Source of the DNA: Thalassomonas haliotis
GTDB taxonomy: Bacteria; Pseudomonadota; Gammaproteobacteria; Enterobacterales; Alteromonadaceae
DNA length: 64,000 nucleotides
Direction of reading: 5' to 3'
Assembly (NCBI RefSeq): GCF_028657945.1
Contig: NZ_CP059693.1
Coordinates: forward strand, 1,612,001 to 1,676,000
The translations under genes were made by a program, and so were the position numbers. Below are positions 19,092 through 26,864 of the stretch, piece by piece. Position 1 is the first letter of the stretch, and the number at the start of each line of letters is the position of its first letter. Below the pieces are notes generated by a model that ran no database searches, had not been told where the DNA came from, and was given only the letters and a program-made list of their open reading frames with translations.

Positions 19092-19235
19092 TTAAGGCCG
19101 GGGCCGGTTAGTGATCTGCTTGGCCTTGATTTGATGTACATTGGCGGTGATCTGTGCCTGTCTTGCTTTAGAGCGTGCCATGGCTGCACTTGCCGCTGTT
19201 TTTACTTCGTTCAGTTTGTTTTGTGGAATTGTCAT
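19092..19235 (-). CDS. Small basic protein, 47 aa, beside the export operon
   Basis: This small gene has a strong ribosome site, AAGGAG seven bases before the ATG at 19235; an in-frame ATG at 19241 is too close to it. The product opens MTIPQNKLNEVKTAASAAMA and ends QITNRPRP. It is Ala-, Lys- and Gln-rich with no Cys, signal peptide or membrane segment, and its middle should be one amphipathic helix. It has its own terminator and lies between the large repeat protein and the GAF-HlyD operon, on the same strand. I recognise no family. A role as a substrate, chaperone or regulator of the export system is speculation from position. Confidence 0.6.
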   Translation of the reverse strand: MTIPQNKLNEVKTAASAAMARSKARQAQITANVHQIKAKQITNRPRP

Positions 19236-19336
19236 ATCCATTCTCCTTGGCTATTTAAGTAAAACTCGAGGTAAACAACATTGCCTTTATTTTCAGTGTT
19301 GCAAACCTTGAATACTGCGTTAAGTTATTGCTGTAA

Positions 19337-19380
19337 AAATTTTTAAGCTTCCCCCTGCGCTAAACAGCAAGGCGCAGGGA
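19337..19380 (-). terminator. Probable terminator of the repeat-protein gene and its duplicated tails
   Basis: A minus-strand CCCTGCGC/GCGCAGGG stem with a 10 to 12 base loop is followed by AAGCTTAAAAATTTTT, a modest T-tract. It lies directly after the second duplicated tail. Confidence 0.5.
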
Positions 19381-19388
19381 CATGGTTT

Positions 19389-19520
19389 TTAACTCCACTG
19401 CTCGCTTGTGCCGTCGGCATAAGTTACCCTGCCGGAGCCGTCAGGGTTATACTGCCAGTGGCTTGAACCTGTTGGCTTCCACAGGGAAGCCTGCAAGGAA
19501 TTAAGTTCATTTAAGCCCAT
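19389..19520 (-). CDS. Duplicated 3'-tail ORF 2 (43 aa)
   Basis: The ATG follows the TAA of tail 1 directly (TAAATG). The product opens MGLNELNSLQASLWKPTGSS and ends DGTSEQWS. The last 26 residues copy the C-terminus of the large repeat protein, with a few substitutions (SGRVTYADGTSEQWS). No ribosome site is visible; translation would need re-initiation. It may be only a by-product of duplication. Confidence 0.35.
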   Translation of the reverse strand: MGLNELNSLQASLWKPTGSSHWQYNPDGSGRVTYADGTSEQWS

Positions 19521-19652
19521 TTAAGCCCATTGCTCGGTTGTGCCATCGGCATAAGTTACGCTGCCGGAGCCGTCAGGGTTATACTGCCAGTGGCTTGAAC
19601 CTGTTGGCTTCCACAGGGAAGCCTGCAAGGAATTAAGTTTATTTAAGTTCAT
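19521..19652 (-). CDS. Duplicated 3'-tail ORF 1 (43 aa)
   Basis: The ATG at 19652 abuts the TAA of the large gene (TAAATG). The product opens MNLNKLNSLQASLWKPTGSS and ends with the same DGSGSVTYADGTTEQWA as the parent. It is exactly 132 bp, the same as the next copy. An intact frame in both copies with few changes suggests recent duplication or retained coding. Expression is uncertain. Confidence 0.4.
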   Translation of the reverse strand: MNLNKLNSLQASLWKPTGSSHWQYNPDGSGSVTYADGTTEQWA

Positions 19653-22600
19653 TTAAGCCCATTGCTCGGTTGTGCCATCGGCATAAGTTACGCTGCCGGA
19701 GCCGTCAGGGTTATACTGCCAGGTCGTACCGTCGGCTTGGGTATGGCTGGAACTGCCGTCGCCTGACCAGGAACCATTGCTGCCATCGGCATTGGTATAG
19801 CTGCCGGAGCCATCGCTATTCCAGGTGCTGGTGTTACCCATACCGTCATCCCAGCTGCCGTTACCCTGACCATCCCAGCTTTCTACTGAGCCGTCGCTAT
19901 AAGCGACAGAGCCTGAGCCGTCGGCATTCCAGGTTTCCACCGTGCCGTCAGGGTGGATGGTGGTGCCTGAGCCGTCTTCGTTATAGCTGTACTGGCTACC
20001 GTCGTCCCCGGTGACATCGCCGGTGCCGCCGTCGCCGAGATCGTTACCGGCGGCATCTGTGTAGGTGATGTTCCCCTGGGCATCCCAGGTTTCCGTGGTG
20101 CCGTCGGCTGAGGTATAGCTGCCGGAGCCGTCGCTATTATAGCTGCCGCTGCTGCCGTCAGCATTGGTCCAGCTGCTGGAGCCATCGCTATTGTAGGTAC
20201 CGCTGCTGCCGTCACTGCTGCTCCAGCTGCCTGAGCCATCGGCACTCCAGCTGCTGGTATTGCCCATGCCGTCATCCCAGCTGCCGCTGCCGTCGCTGTT
20301 CCAGCTGCTGGAAGAACCGTCAGCATAGGTTTCGCTGCCGCTACCATCGGCATTGTAGGTACCGCTGCTGCCGTCTGAGCTGGTCCAGCTACTGGAACCG
20401 TCGCTATTATAGCTATTGCTGCTGCCATCGGCGCCGGTGTAGGTGGAACTGCCATCGCTGCTCCAGCTGCTGCTGCTGCCGTCGCTGCTGCTCCAACTGC
20501 CGGAGCCATCGCTGTGCCAGGTATTGGTATTACCCATACCGTCATCCCAGCTGCCGCCGCCCTGGCCATCCCAGGTCTCTACCGAGCCGTCGGCATAAGC
20601 GACAGAGCCGGAGCCGTCGCTGTTCCAGGTCTCTACCGTACCGTCAGGGTGTACTGCGCTGCCTGAGCCGTCTTCGTTATAGGTATACTGAGTGCCGTCA
20701 TCAGCGATAACACCGCCGGTACCGCCATCGCCGAGGTCGTTACCCGCAGCGTCGGTATAGGTGATATTGCCCTGGGCGTCCCAGGTTTCTGTGGTACCGT
20801 CGGCTGAGGTATAGCTGCCGCTACCATCGCTGTTATAGGTGCCGCTGCTGCCGTCGGAGTTGGTCCAGCTGCTGGAGCCGTCGCTATTATAGCTACCGCT
20901 GCTGCCGTCACTGCTGGTCCAGCTGCCGGAGCCGTCGGCGTTCCAGGTACTGGTATTGCCCATACCGTCATCCCAGCTGCCGCTGCCATCGCTGTTCCAG
21001 CTGCTGGAAGAGCCGTCGGCATAGGTTTCACTGCCTGAGCCGTCGCTATTATAGGTGCCTGAATTCCCCTGGCCGTCCCCCCAGCTGTTTGAGCCATCGC
21101 TGTTATAGGTGCTGTAGGAGCCATCGGCGCCGGTATAGGTGGAACTGCCGTCGGCGGACCAGCTGCCGCTGCTGCCGTCGCTGCCGGTAAAGCTGCCGCT
21201 GCCGTCACTATGCCAGCTGCTGGTATTGCCCATGCCGTCATCCCAGCTGCCGCCGCCCTGGCCATCCCAGGTTTCCAGCGAGCCGTCGCTAAAGGCAATC
21301 GAGCCCGAGCCGTCCGCGTTCCAGGTTTCCACCGTGCCGTCAGCATGCACGGCGGTGCCTGAGCCGTCTTCGTTATAGGTATAGGTGGTGCCGTCATCGC
21401 CGGTAACCACCCCGCTGCCGTCTTTCTCGGCATGGGTATCGCCGTTGGCGTCATAATAAGTGATATTGCCCTGGGCATCCCAGACTTCGCTGCTGCCGTC
21501 GGCTGAAGTATAACTGCCGGAGCCATCGGCATTATAGGTACCGCTGCTGCCGTCAGCATTGGTCCAGCTGCTGGAGCCATCGCTATTGTAGGTACCGCTG
21601 CTGCCGTCACTGCTGGTCCAGCTGCCTGAGCCGTCGGCATTCCAGGTGCTGGCATTGCCCATACCGTCATCCCAGTGGCCGCTGCCGTCGCTGTTCCAGC
21701 TGCTGGAAGAGCCGTCAGCATAAGTTTCACTGCCGCTGCCATCCGGACTCCAGGTGCCCGAGTTGCCCTGACCGTCGCCCCAGCTGCCGGAGCCATCGGC
21801 ATTATAGGTATTGTAGGAGCCGTCGGCGGCATAATAACTTGAGCTGCCGTCCGCGCTCCAGCTGCCGCTGCTGCCGTCGCTGCCGGTGTAGCTGCCGGAG
21901 CCATCGGCATTCCAGGTACTGGAGTTGCCCATGCCGTCATCCCAGCTGCCGCCGCCCTGGCCATCCCAGGTTTCCACCGAGCCGTCGCTAAAGGCAATCG
22001 AACCCGAGCCGTCGGCGTTCCAGGTCTCTGTGGTGCCGTCAGCATGTATGGCACTGCCTGAGCCGTCGTCATTATAGGTATAAGTAGTGCCGTCATCGGT
22101 TGTGACTGTGCCGGCGCCGCCATCCCCTAATTCGTTGCCCGCGGCATCGGTATAGGTGATATTGCCCATGGCATCCCAGGTTTCTGTGGTGCCGTCGGCC
22201 GAGGTATAGCTGCCGGAGCCGTCGCTGTTATAGCTGCCGCTGCTGCCGTCAGAGTTGGTCCAGCTGCTGGAGCCGTCGCTGTTATAGGTGCCGCTGCTGC
22301 CGTCACTGCTGGTCCAGCTGCCTGAGCCGTCAGCATTCCAGCTGCTGGTATTGCCCTGGCCGTCATCCCAGCTGCCGCTGCCATCAGGCGCCCAGCTACT
22401 GGAAGAGCCGTCGGCATAGGTTTCACTGCCGGAGCCATCGGTATTGTAGGTACCTGAGTTCCCCTGGCCGTCTCCCCAGCTACCGGAGCCGTCGGCGTTG
22501 GTGGTATTGTAGGAGCCGTCAGCTCCCTGGTAAGTCGAGCTGCCGTCGCTGCTATAGCTGCCGCTGCTGCCATCACTGCCGGTCCAGCTGCCGCTGCCGT

Positions 22601-23393
22601 CACTATGCCAGGTGCTGGAGTTGCCCTGGCCGTCGTCCCAGCTGCCGCCGCCCTGGCCGTCCCAGGTTTCGGTGGAGCCATCGGCATAGGCGATAGAGCC
22701 TGAGCCGTCACTGTTCCAGGTCTCGACCGTGCCGTCGGGAGAGACGGCAGAGCCTGAGCCGTCGCTATCATAATTATATTCGGTGCCGTCATCGCCTGTG
22801 ACTACCCCGGTGCCGCCGTCGCCCATATCATTGCCTGCGGCATCGGTATAGGTGATATTGCCCTGAGCATCCCAGGTTTCTGTGGTGCCGTCGGCGGACG
22901 TATAACTGCCTGAGCCGTCGGGGTTATAGCTGCCGCTGCTGCCGTCAGCATTGGTCCAGCTGCTGGAGCCGTCTGAGTTATAACTGCCGCTGCTGCCGTC
23001 GCTGCTTTGCCAACTGCCCGAGCCATCGGCATTCCAGCTGCTGGAATTGCCCATGCCGTCATCCCAGGTGCCACTGCCGTCGGCTTCCCAGGTTTCGACA
23101 CTGCCGTCGGGATGTACCGCCGAGCCGCTGCCGTCGCCGTTGTCGGTATAAGTGCTATCCTGCTCGCCGGTTATGTCTCCCGGGGGGGGCGCGTCATCTG
23201 CAGGCGGGGCATCAGAGGCTGTGTCGGTCGGCGGCTGATCCGTTGTTGTGCCTGTGTCTTGGCTGGTATCGGTATCCGCACCTAAATCTCCTACCAGACC
23301 GCCTATGCCACCCGGGGCTATGCGATCTTCGAGTTTGGAGACCTGAGACTCGACCTTGGTTTTAAGTATTTTTGAGGTTTTTTGCTTTGCCAT
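19653..23393 (-). CDS. Giant Asp/Gly/Ser-repeat protein with LEDRIAPGG N-terminal motif
   Basis: This is a 1246-residue protein. The N-terminus is basic (MAKQKTSKILKTKVESQVSK), followed by LEDRIAPGG at 21-29 and a Thr/Asp/Pro-rich linker to about 80. The rest has nested repeats. A 9-residue step (DGSGSW-x-S-x, alternating Trp/Tyr) builds a superunit of about 232 residues; superunit boundaries recur every 696-699 bp (20065, 20761, 21460, 22156, 22852). It has no classical signal peptide, is very acidic and appears to lack Cys. The design suggests an extracellular fibrous or cation-binding protein. The conserved short N-terminal motif may be the export tag for the GAF/M50/HlyD/TolC operon downstream. 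AGGAAG lies before the ATG. I recognise no named family. Confidence 0.8.
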   Translation of the reverse strand: MAKQKTSKILKTKVESQVSKLEDRIAPGGIGGLVGDLGADTDTSQDTGTTTDQPPTDTASDAPPADDAPPPGDITGEQDSTYTDNGDGSGSAVHPDGSVETWEADGSGTWDDGMGNSSSWNADGSGSWQSSDGSSGSYNSDGSSSWTNADGSSGSYNPDGSGSYTSADGTTETWDAQGNITYTDAAGNDMGDGGTGVVTGDDGTEYNYDSDGSGSAVSPDGTVETWNSDGSGSIAYADGSTETWDGQGGGSWDDGQGNSSTWHSDGSGSWTGSDGSSGSYSSDGSSTYQGADGSYNTTNADGSGSWGDGQGNSGTYNTDGSGSETYADGSSSSWAPDGSGSWDDGQGNTSSWNADGSGSWTSSDGSSGTYNSDGSSSWTNSDGSSGSYNSDGSGSYTSADGTTETWDAMGNITYTDAAGNELGDGGAGTVTTDDGTTYTYNDDGSGSAIHADGTTETWNADGSGSIAFSDGSVETWDGQGGGSWDDGMGNSSTWNADGSGSYTGSDGSSGSWSADGSSSYYAADGSYNTYNADGSGSWGDGQGNSGTWSPDGSGSETYADGSSSSWNSDGSGHWDDGMGNASTWNADGSGSWTSSDGSSGTYNSDGSSSWTNADGSSGTYNADGSGSYTSADGSSEVWDAQGNITYYDANGDTHAEKDGSGVVTGDDGTTYTYNEDGSGTAVHADGTVETWNADGSGSIAFSDGSLETWDGQGGGSWDDGMGNTSSWHSDGSGSFTGSDGSSGSWSADGSSTYTGADGSYSTYNSDGSNSWGDGQGNSGTYNSDGSGSETYADGSSSSWNSDGSGSWDDGMGNTSTWNADGSGSWTSSDGSSGSYNSDGSSSWTNSDGSSGTYNSDGSGSYTSADGTTETWDAQGNITYTDAAGNDLGDGGTGGVIADDGTQYTYNEDGSGSAVHPDGTVETWNSDGSGSVAYADGSVETWDGQGGGSWDDGMGNTNTWHSDGSGSWSSSDGSSSSWSSDGSSTYTGADGSSNSYNSDGSSSWTSSDGSSGTYNADGSGSETYADGSSSSWNSDGSGSWDDGMGNTSSWSADGSGSWSSSDGSSGTYNSDGSSSWTNADGSSGSYNSDGSGSYTSADGTTETWDAQGNITYTDAAGNDLGDGGTGDVTGDDGSQYSYNEDGSGTTIHPDGTVETWNADGSGSVAYSDGSVESWDGQGNGSWDDGMGNTSTWNSDGSGSYTNADGSNGSWSGDGSSSHTQADGTTWQYNPDGSGSVTYADGTTEQWA

Positions 23394-23868
23394 GTTTTCA
23401 CTTCCTATGAAAAATTGTAGCCCCGGCCGGGTAAAACATGGGCTGAACCTGCCTGTAATCCATATCGGCCAAAGCGTTAAAATTAAACAAGTCTTCAGTT
23501 AGTTTACGACTTGAACAGGGTACTGAGGGGAACCCTTTGTTCAAAAACGACAATCTTTTAAGGTCACTAATAAGGTTTAAGGTTTATTCATCCAAAACAC
23601 TCAGTCAGGTGTTTCATTAATAGAGCTATGCATCCCTTGAGTCGAATAAACGTCATGTAGAATCTGATTACGACTTGTACACCAGTTCTTCAAATTTAGA
23701 CTAAAACAATGGCCTTGCCAGTGTTTCGGGCAATAAAAACAAAGATTTTTATATTTATCTGAAAAACGCGCAAATGAGTTAAATTATCGCAGCAAAGGAC
23801 AAATTACAGTATCCCGGGCAATGGCGCCGGTAAAAGCCAGAGCGCGATATAAGGGTCAGGTATAGAGG
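23394..23868 (-). promoter_or_regulatory. Leader/promoter region of the giant repeat gene, with a hairpin
   Basis: These 475 bases precede the giant gene. An inverted repeat at 23511-23544 (TTGAACA-GGGT / ACCC-TT-TGTTCAA) could be an operator or a leader stem-loop. No other feature is clear. Confidence 0.4.
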
Positions 23869-24444
23869 TTACTGGTTTGTTTCTATTAGATCCAAAAAAT
23901 CAAAAGGAATTTCATTACGAAAATAGGCATATAAATTAATGTAAAAGGAGAACAGTCGCTGCATGCAGATAAATATTTCCTCCTGGTTGGCATCGGCTAA
24001 GTTGAGTTGCCTGATTTTTCCCAGGCACAGGTCGAATAAGTCCCTGAGCTTTTGTCCCTGCTCACTGGTATCCCGGTAGTCAAAGCTTGTTTCGAATAAA
24101 TACTCACCGCACAGGCAGTGAAATTTTTGCTCAAAGACAGAGCCGGTTTTTGCTGAACTCACCAGCTGGCTTTTTTTCGCCTTGATCATTTTATAATATT
24201 CGAAAATATCATGATATGCCTGTTGGCAAGCCGGGCAGGAGAGTGGGAAAGGCTGGCTGTAAACCGTTAATGCCCGGGTTTGAAAGGAGTCCATAGAAGA
24301 GAGCAGATCTTTGATTTCATTTTGCTCTTTTTCCAGGTAGGTATCAGCCAGGTAGTTATAATTCATCATGTGTGTATCCCCGCTATTCCTTAGTCGGCTC
24401 TCCAGTATCACATACGCCAAGTTGTTAACTTTGTTTTTAAGCAT
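23869..24444 (-). CDS. Hypothetical protein with two Cys pairs
   Basis: This 191-residue protein starts at 24444, or is 166 residues from the ATG at 24369, where the sequence MMNYNYLADTYLEKEQNE looks like a natural beginning. Cys pairs CPAC (in PLSCPACQQAYHDIF) and CLC (in KFHCLCGEYLF) could form a zinc ribbon with about 50 residues between knuckles. The rest is helical with an aromatic, acidic C-terminus. There is no signal peptide. I do not recognise a family. It lies between the giant repeat gene and the divergent pst operon; a link to either is unproven. Confidence 0.6.
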   Translation of the reverse strand: MLKNKVNNLAYVILESRLRNSGDTHMMNYNYLADTYLEKEQNEIKDLLSSMDSFQTRALTVYSQPFPLSCPACQQAYHDIFEYYKMIKAKKSQLVSSAKTGSVFEQKFHCLCGEYLFETSFDYRDTSEQGQKLRDLFDLCLGKIRQLNLADANQEEIFICMQRLFSFYINLYAYFRNEIPFDFLDLIETNQ

Positions 24445-24517
24445 AGTAGAACTCAGTCATAATATTTTTTAACCCCTTTACCGGCTTCTTTCCTGTGGCT
24501 GGTTTTAACTTTACCGG

Positions 24518-24546
24518 ATGTCACAAAACTGTCATATAACTGTCTT
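24518..24546 (+). promoter_or_regulatory. Pho box of the pstCAB-phoU operon
   Basis: Three half-sites are at exact 11-bp spacing: ATGTCAC (24518), CTGTCAT (24529) and CTGTCTT (24540), with AAAA and ATAA spacers. Two match or nearly match the PhoB half-site consensus CTGTCAT. The box ends 47 bases before the pstC start. Confidence 0.9.
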
Positions 24547-24593
24547 ATAATCTCCGCCGTAATTTCAAGTTCTATTGTCTAAAGGTATTATTT

Positions 24594-26837
24594 GTGGTGA
24601 CAGCGTTAAAATCGGCCGGCTCGCGCCAGCTAAAAAATTCATTTGCCCGTTGGCTTATCACCTTAGGTGGTATCAGTGTGCTGCTTACTTTAGTGCTGAT
24701 TTTTCTCTATCTGCTTTATGTGATAAAGCCGGTTTTTGACAGCACAGAAATAACGCCGTCAACGCGTGTGGAAATCTCATCCAGTGCCCAGGTGCTCTCC
24801 ACAGGTGTGGATGAACTCAAAGAGCTGGCGTTTAATATTAACCGCTCCGGTAGTATCAACTTTTATCAGCTGGTAGCAAGTGCAACGCGCCCGTTGGGAA
24901 CTCAGGTATTGTCAAAGCAACTGACCGGCGCCGGAGTTACAGTGTCGCAGGTGGTGGACAGCGGTCACAACAACAAGTTATTGCTTGATAGCCAGGGACA
25001 GGTGCAGTTGCTGACGCCAAACTTTACCGCCAGTTACGATAATAATATCCGTGAGATTAATCCTGCCGTTCGCTACCCTTTAGGTGAAGGGAAACTTGTT
25101 GTTGATGAAATGCAGGCGCCGCTGGAAAAGCTGGCTTTTGCCATGGATGATGAGCGTGCGGTTTTTGTTGCCTTTACCCGGGATAAACGATTGCTCAAAA
25201 CCACCTTAGTGGCAGAGGATGATTTTAATTATGATCCCGCCCATGAAAGTGTTTATCAGGTGATTGAAGAGCAAGTCAGCGCCGTAGATGATGTGTTGAT
25301 CACCCCCGACCTTGCCATGGCTTTTGTCCGCGACGGCAACCGGGTGCTGGTATTTTCCCTCGATGATGACTATGAAGTGCCGTTAAAAGCCGTTATTACC
25401 GACACAGACGCTGCTGATGCCAACTTAACCACTATGGCGCTGTTATCCGGCGGCAGCTCTTTGTTGCTTGGTAATAATCAGGGCGAGATCAGCCAGTGGT
25501 TTGAAGTTTCCACCGAGAACGGCCGTCAATTTAAAAAAATCCGCAGTTTTCATCTTAGCGCCAGCGAAACTGTTGCGGCTATTTATACCGAGCAATACCG
25601 GAAAAGTTTTTATGCCATGGGGCAATCCGGTGAACTTGGCGCTTTTTACACGACCAGCGACGCCGATTTATGGCAAGGTAAGTTAACAGCTGCTGCCCCG
25701 GGGGCGTTTGCGATTTCTCCGCGTGCCGATGCCCTGATAATGACCACAGCTGCCAGGGGGAGTCAGCAACTGAGCTTGTTTACGGTAGAAAACGAGCACC
25801 CCGAGGTGACCTGGCAGGCATTATGGCAGGAAGTCTGGTATGAGGGGTATCCAGAGCCTGAGTATATCTGGCAGTCTACTTCAGGTTCGGATGACTTTGA
25901 AGCGAAGTTTTCACTGGTGCCTATCTCGTTCGGTACCATCAAGGCAGCTATGTATGCCATGTTATTTGCCGTGCCTATTGCTTTGGCCGCCGCTATTTAT
26001 ACCGCTTACTTTATGACGCCGGTACTGAGAACCAAAGTGAAGCCGACCATAGAAATGATGGAAGCGCTGCCGACGGTTATTTTGGGTTTCCTGGCAGGCT
26101 TATGGCTGGCCCCTATTATTGAAAACTACCTGCCGGCAATGGCATTGCTGCTGGTGATGTTGCCTTTGGCGACCTTATTGACGGCTTTAGGCTGGTCTGC
26201 TTTGCCTAAAGAGTGGAAGAGCCGCATTCCGGAAACCTGGGCGCCGGTGATTTTAATCCCGGTGTTGTGTTTTACCGGCTACCTGGCATTTGCCTTATCT
26301 CCTGTAATGGAAACCGTGTTTTTTGGCGGCGATATGCGCCAATTTGTGACCAATGACTTAGGTATAGACTTCGATCAGCGAAATGCCCTGGTGGTTGGTA
26401 TTGCCATGGGTTTTGCGGTTATCCCTACTATTTTCTCTATGGCGGAAGATGCGATTTTCAGCGTACCGCGCCATTTAACCAGCGGCTCACTGGCCCTGGG
26501 GGCGACCCAGTGGCAGACCCTGGTGAAGGTGGTGCTGTTAACGGCCAGCCCGGGCATCTTCTCTGCCATCATGATGGGCCTTGGCCGCGCGGTGGGAGAG
26601 ACCATGATAGTGCTGATGGCCACAGGTAATACCCCAATTCTTGACTGGAGTATTTTCCAGGGCATGCGGACCCTGGCCGCCAATATTGCGGTGGAAATGC
26701 CGGAATCCGAGGTGGGCAGCTCACATTACCGTATCCTGTTCTTGGCGGCCTTTGTCCTGTTTGTGTTTACTTTTGTATTAAATACCCTGGCGGAATTTAT
26801 CCGTCAGCGTCTCAGAGAAAAATACAGCTCTTTATAA
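24594..26837 (+). CDS. pstC: Phosphate ABC transporter permease PstC (long form)
   Basis: This 747-residue protein far exceeds the roughly 320-residue E. coli PstC. A first membrane helix (about 20-43, LLTLVLIFLYLLYVI) leads into a periplasmic insert of about 400 residues with beta-propeller-like strands. The conserved permease domain follows (about 445-740). Its EAA loop is GALGATQWQTLVKVVLL-like, followed by GLGRAVGETMIVLMATGN. The long form is common in marine gammaproteobacteria; the insert's function is unknown to me. It starts with GTG codons at 24594/24597 after AAAGG. It is first in a phosphate-starvation operon, with pstA 27 bases downstream. Confidence 0.93.
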   Translation: MVTALKSAGSRQLKNSFARWLITLGGISVLLTLVLIFLYLLYVIKPVFDSTEITPSTRVEISSSAQVLSTGVDELKELAFNINRSGSINFYQLVASATRPLGTQVLSKQLTGAGVTVSQVVDSGHNNKLLLDSQGQVQLLTPNFTASYDNNIREINPAVRYPLGEGKLVVDEMQAPLEKLAFAMDDERAVFVAFTRDKRLLKTTLVAEDDFNYDPAHESVYQVIEEQVSAVDDVLITPDLAMAFVRDGNRVLVFSLDDDYEVPLKAVITDTDAADANLTTMALLSGGSSLLLGNNQGEISQWFEVSTENGRQFKKIRSFHLSASETVAAIYTEQYRKSFYAMGQSGELGAFYTTSDADLWQGKLTAAAPGAFAISPRADALIMTTAARGSQQLSLFTVENEHPEVTWQALWQEVWYEGYPEPEYIWQSTSGSDDFEAKFSLVPISFGTIKAAMYAMLFAVPIALAAAIYTAYFMTPVLRTKVKPTIEMMEALPTVILGFLAGLWLAPIIENYLPAMALLLVMLPLATLLTALGWSALPKEWKSRIPETWAPVILIPVLCFTGYLAFALSPVMETVFFGGDMRQFVTNDLGIDFDQRNALVVGIAMGFAVIPTIFSMAEDAIFSVPRHLTSGSLALGATQWQTLVKVVLLTASPGIFSAIMMGLGRAVGETMIVLMATGNTPILDWSIFQGMRTLAANIAVEMPESEVGSSHYRILFLAAFVLFVFTFVLNTLAEFIRQRLREKYSSL

Positions 26838-26864
26838 GTAGTGCTGTTGTAAGGAATCGAATAA

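Larger units (their letters stand above)
19389..19740 (-). repeat. 132-bp head-to-tail duplications of the large gene's 3' end
   Basis: The terminal coding segment of the large gene recurs twice downstream at a 132-bp period (19521 and 19389). The copies include a 17-residue segment (LQASLWKPTGSSHWQYN-like) whose first part is absent from the parent's end. Confidence 0.85.

Noticed and set aside
19653-23393. Long open frames in other frames of the giant repeat gene (for example 20633-22123 minus)
   Set aside because: They are Ala/Pro/Met/Thr low-complexity shadows caused by the stop-poor repeat; the DGSGS frame has the ribosome site, the N-terminal leader and a sensible composition.
19653-23393. 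RTX toxin or adhesin
   Set aside because: The nine-residue step exists, but GGxGxD motifs and a C-terminal type I signal are absent.
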